Shown here in pieces: positions 62,870 to 64,000 of a stretch of DNA of 64,000 nt. The position numbers were made by a program, and so were the translations under genes. Where the stretch lies: positions 62,001 through 126,000 of the forward strand of contig JBAZSD010000002.1 of assembly GCA_041662605.1 (NCBI GenBank), read 5' to 3'. The notes beneath the pieces are model-generated. The model made no database searches. It had not been told where the DNA came from and worked only from the letters and a program-made list of their open reading frames with translations. The stretch's first letter is position 1, and each line of letters opens with the position of its first letter. The stretch comes from Desulfomonilaceae bacterium (GTDB lineage: Bacteria > Desulfobacterota > Desulfomonilia > Desulfomonilales > Desulfomonilaceae).

Positions 62870-64000
62870 CTAGCGCTTATAATGTGTTACTAAAACACGA
62901 ATTTCGCCTGAACCAATTTGATTAACCAGACCGCGAGCTTCCTCCTCGTCCGGAACAATGGCGAACCAGTCCGATGAATCAATGGTGGAAAAATCCAGAT
63001 CATTTACAATACGCCATTCTTTTTCTTCAAACCAGTTCAAATCGGAGCATGAGATCAACTGGAAGAAGACCTTGGATTCTTTCGGCAGACTCTTGAACTT
63101 GTCCTCACGAATATAAGTCACCTTTCTAGCCCCTTTTCTAAGCAAACAATTTCTACTGAACGCTATTCCGTAAGGCTCGAATGTCTTTCTCATTAACCCT
63201 CTTCGCCATTTACAGATTACATGGAACTGCTCAGGCTTTTGCTCCGTAAGGCAAACCACGGGTGAGTTTCCTCTAACCCATTTTGAACTGGACCGGATTC
63301 TTTTCTCCTGAATGATTCGTCTCAATGTGTCAAAGGCAGTGTGCGAACAACCAGAATCTCCGTATTCCAGACTTCTCAAATAATCCGACCACGTCTGACC
63401 GGGCCATGGCCCGTGACAGGCTCTGGTGTAATGTGTGAGAAGAATTTCTTTGGGCCTGGCTGCCCCCGAAACGCTAAAAGGATCAAATTTGTTTTGTTTT
63501 GGAACAACCTCCGATTGTTGAGCAACAGGGCCCGTTGTTATGGTTTTGGTCGATTTTTTTGCCAGGGACGGTTCCTGTTCATGACCCGGGAAATTCTTGA
63601 CCACAATTTTGCCGGAAACTCTAGCTACACGAAGTATCTCTGACATGTTACCCGACGGTGTGATTTCACAGGGAATCAGGATGTCGGAGAGCGAAGCGGC
63701 AAGTTGGTCTCTTAATCTCCATCGCTGCTTGATCTCCGGTAAGCGACCCGGAGAAAATCCTGATAAAAAGAGTGACTTTTCCATTCGAAAAATATCTTCA
63801 AACTCTTTTAGGAATTCATCTTTATGCATCCCATCGATCATGAACGGTAATGGAGAGTCACACACCATGACCAGGCCACTGAATCGAGCCAACCACGCGA
63901 CCATGAGATAGGAAATCGAACCATAGGAGGAAATCATCGTCCACTGGTTTTTCATGGCGTATCGAGTCAATTTAACAGTGTTTTTGAGCCAGGGTGTATT
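62870..64000 (-). CDS. DprA-like (SLOG) domain fused to AbiGi/DUF2971-like domain, 5' end outside window
   Basis: The frame is open to the window edge, so at least 376 residues are present and the start is not seen. Residues in the first 150 of the visible part resemble the DprA/SMF Rossmann-like SLOG domain: SYGSISYLMVAWLARFSGL, then LFLSGFSPGRLPEIKQRWRLRDQLAASLSD, an RNR-type loop, and SGNMSEILRVARVSGKIVV. After a linker, LTHYTRACHGPW...VVCLTEQKPEQ...YGIAFSR...KVTYI...EEKEWRIV resembles AbiGi/DUF2971-type proteins linked to abortive phage infection. A nucleotide-sensing defence or stress role is inferred. It is immediately upstream of the prepilin peptidase gene. Confidence 0.6.
   Translation of the reverse strand, partial: NTPWLKNTVKLTRYAMKNQWTMISSYGSISYLMVAWLARFSGLVMVCDSPLPFMIDGMHKDEFLKEFEDIFRMEKSLFLSGFSPGRLPEIKQRWRLRDQLAASLSDILIPCEITPSGNMSEILRVARVSGKIVVKNFPGHEQEPSLAKKSTKTITTGPVAQQSEVVPKQNKFDPFSVSGAARPKEILLTHYTRACHGPWPGQTWSDYLRSLEYGDSGCSHTAFDTLRRIIQEKRIRSSSKWVRGNSPVVCLTEQKPEQFHVICKWRRGLMRKTFEPYGIAFSRNCLLRKGARKVTYIREDKFKSLPKESKVFFQLISCSDLNWFEEKEWRIVNDLDFSTIDSSDWFAIVPDEEEARGLVNQIGSGEIRVLVTHYKR

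Overview
The window reads as a stretch of chromosome from a Gram-negative, anaerobic, sulfur-metabolising bacterium, most like a deltaproteobacterium of the Desulfomonile/Syntrophobacter kind. That placement is an inference. It rests on a Tat-exported molybdopterin oxidoreductase with Fe-S and NrfD-type partners, YeeE/YedE sulfur transporters, a Rieske/cytochrome b pair, hypB, an outer-membrane porin and PstSCAB/PhoU phosphate genes. No rRNA, tRNA, CRISPR array, transposase or integrase was seen.

Region 1 (1-9.2 kb, + strand). The end of thiL and a terminator are followed by a strong sigma70-like promoter and a respiratory sulfur operon. It encodes a molybdoenzyme, a 4x[4Fe-4S] subunit, an NrfD membrane subunit, two small proteins, two YeeE/YedE half-transporters, a small secreted protein, a Rieske protein and cytochrome b. 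A class III adenylate cyclase follows, bracketed by a perfect 24-bp direct repeat.

Region 2 (9.2-28.9 kb). This is mostly housekeeping and accessory content: a hybrid histidine kinase, a DUF255 thioredoxin-fold protein, transketolase, a TPR protein, a nitroreductase, and two MacAB/Lol-like ABC export modules with an acyltransferase between them. It ends with a UPF0260-type protein, hypB, arsC and a PhoB-type response regulator.

Region 3 (29-62 kb). This is a large phosphate-starvation island. Eight intergenic sites carry arrays of a CTAAC-like pentamer repeated every 11 bp, the geometry of tandem PhoB-type operators, each oriented toward a neighbouring operon. They precede a porin; a divergent HMA gene; an operon of a P2A-type ATPase and a divergent metK; pstSCAB copy 1; an RNase H-like and a CoA-disulfide-reductase-like gene; two divergent lipid-type operons; and pstS-pstC-pstA-pstB-phoU copy 2. 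One lipid-type operon holds a methyltransferase, a phosphatidylserine decarboxylase and a PHP-GT4 glycosyltransferase. The other holds a large unknown protein, a second decarboxylase and an Lgt-like enzyme. Together they suggest phosphate scavenging combined with membrane-lipid remodelling under phosphate limitation. The unknown/decarboxylase/Lgt-like operon is the best candidate in the window for an undescribed pathway.

Region 4 (62-64 kb, - strand). A prepilin peptidase lacking the usual zinc-cysteine domain is followed upstream by an incomplete gene. That gene joins a DprA-like (SLOG) domain to an AbiGi/DUF2971-like domain and is a plausible defence or nucleotide-signalling protein.
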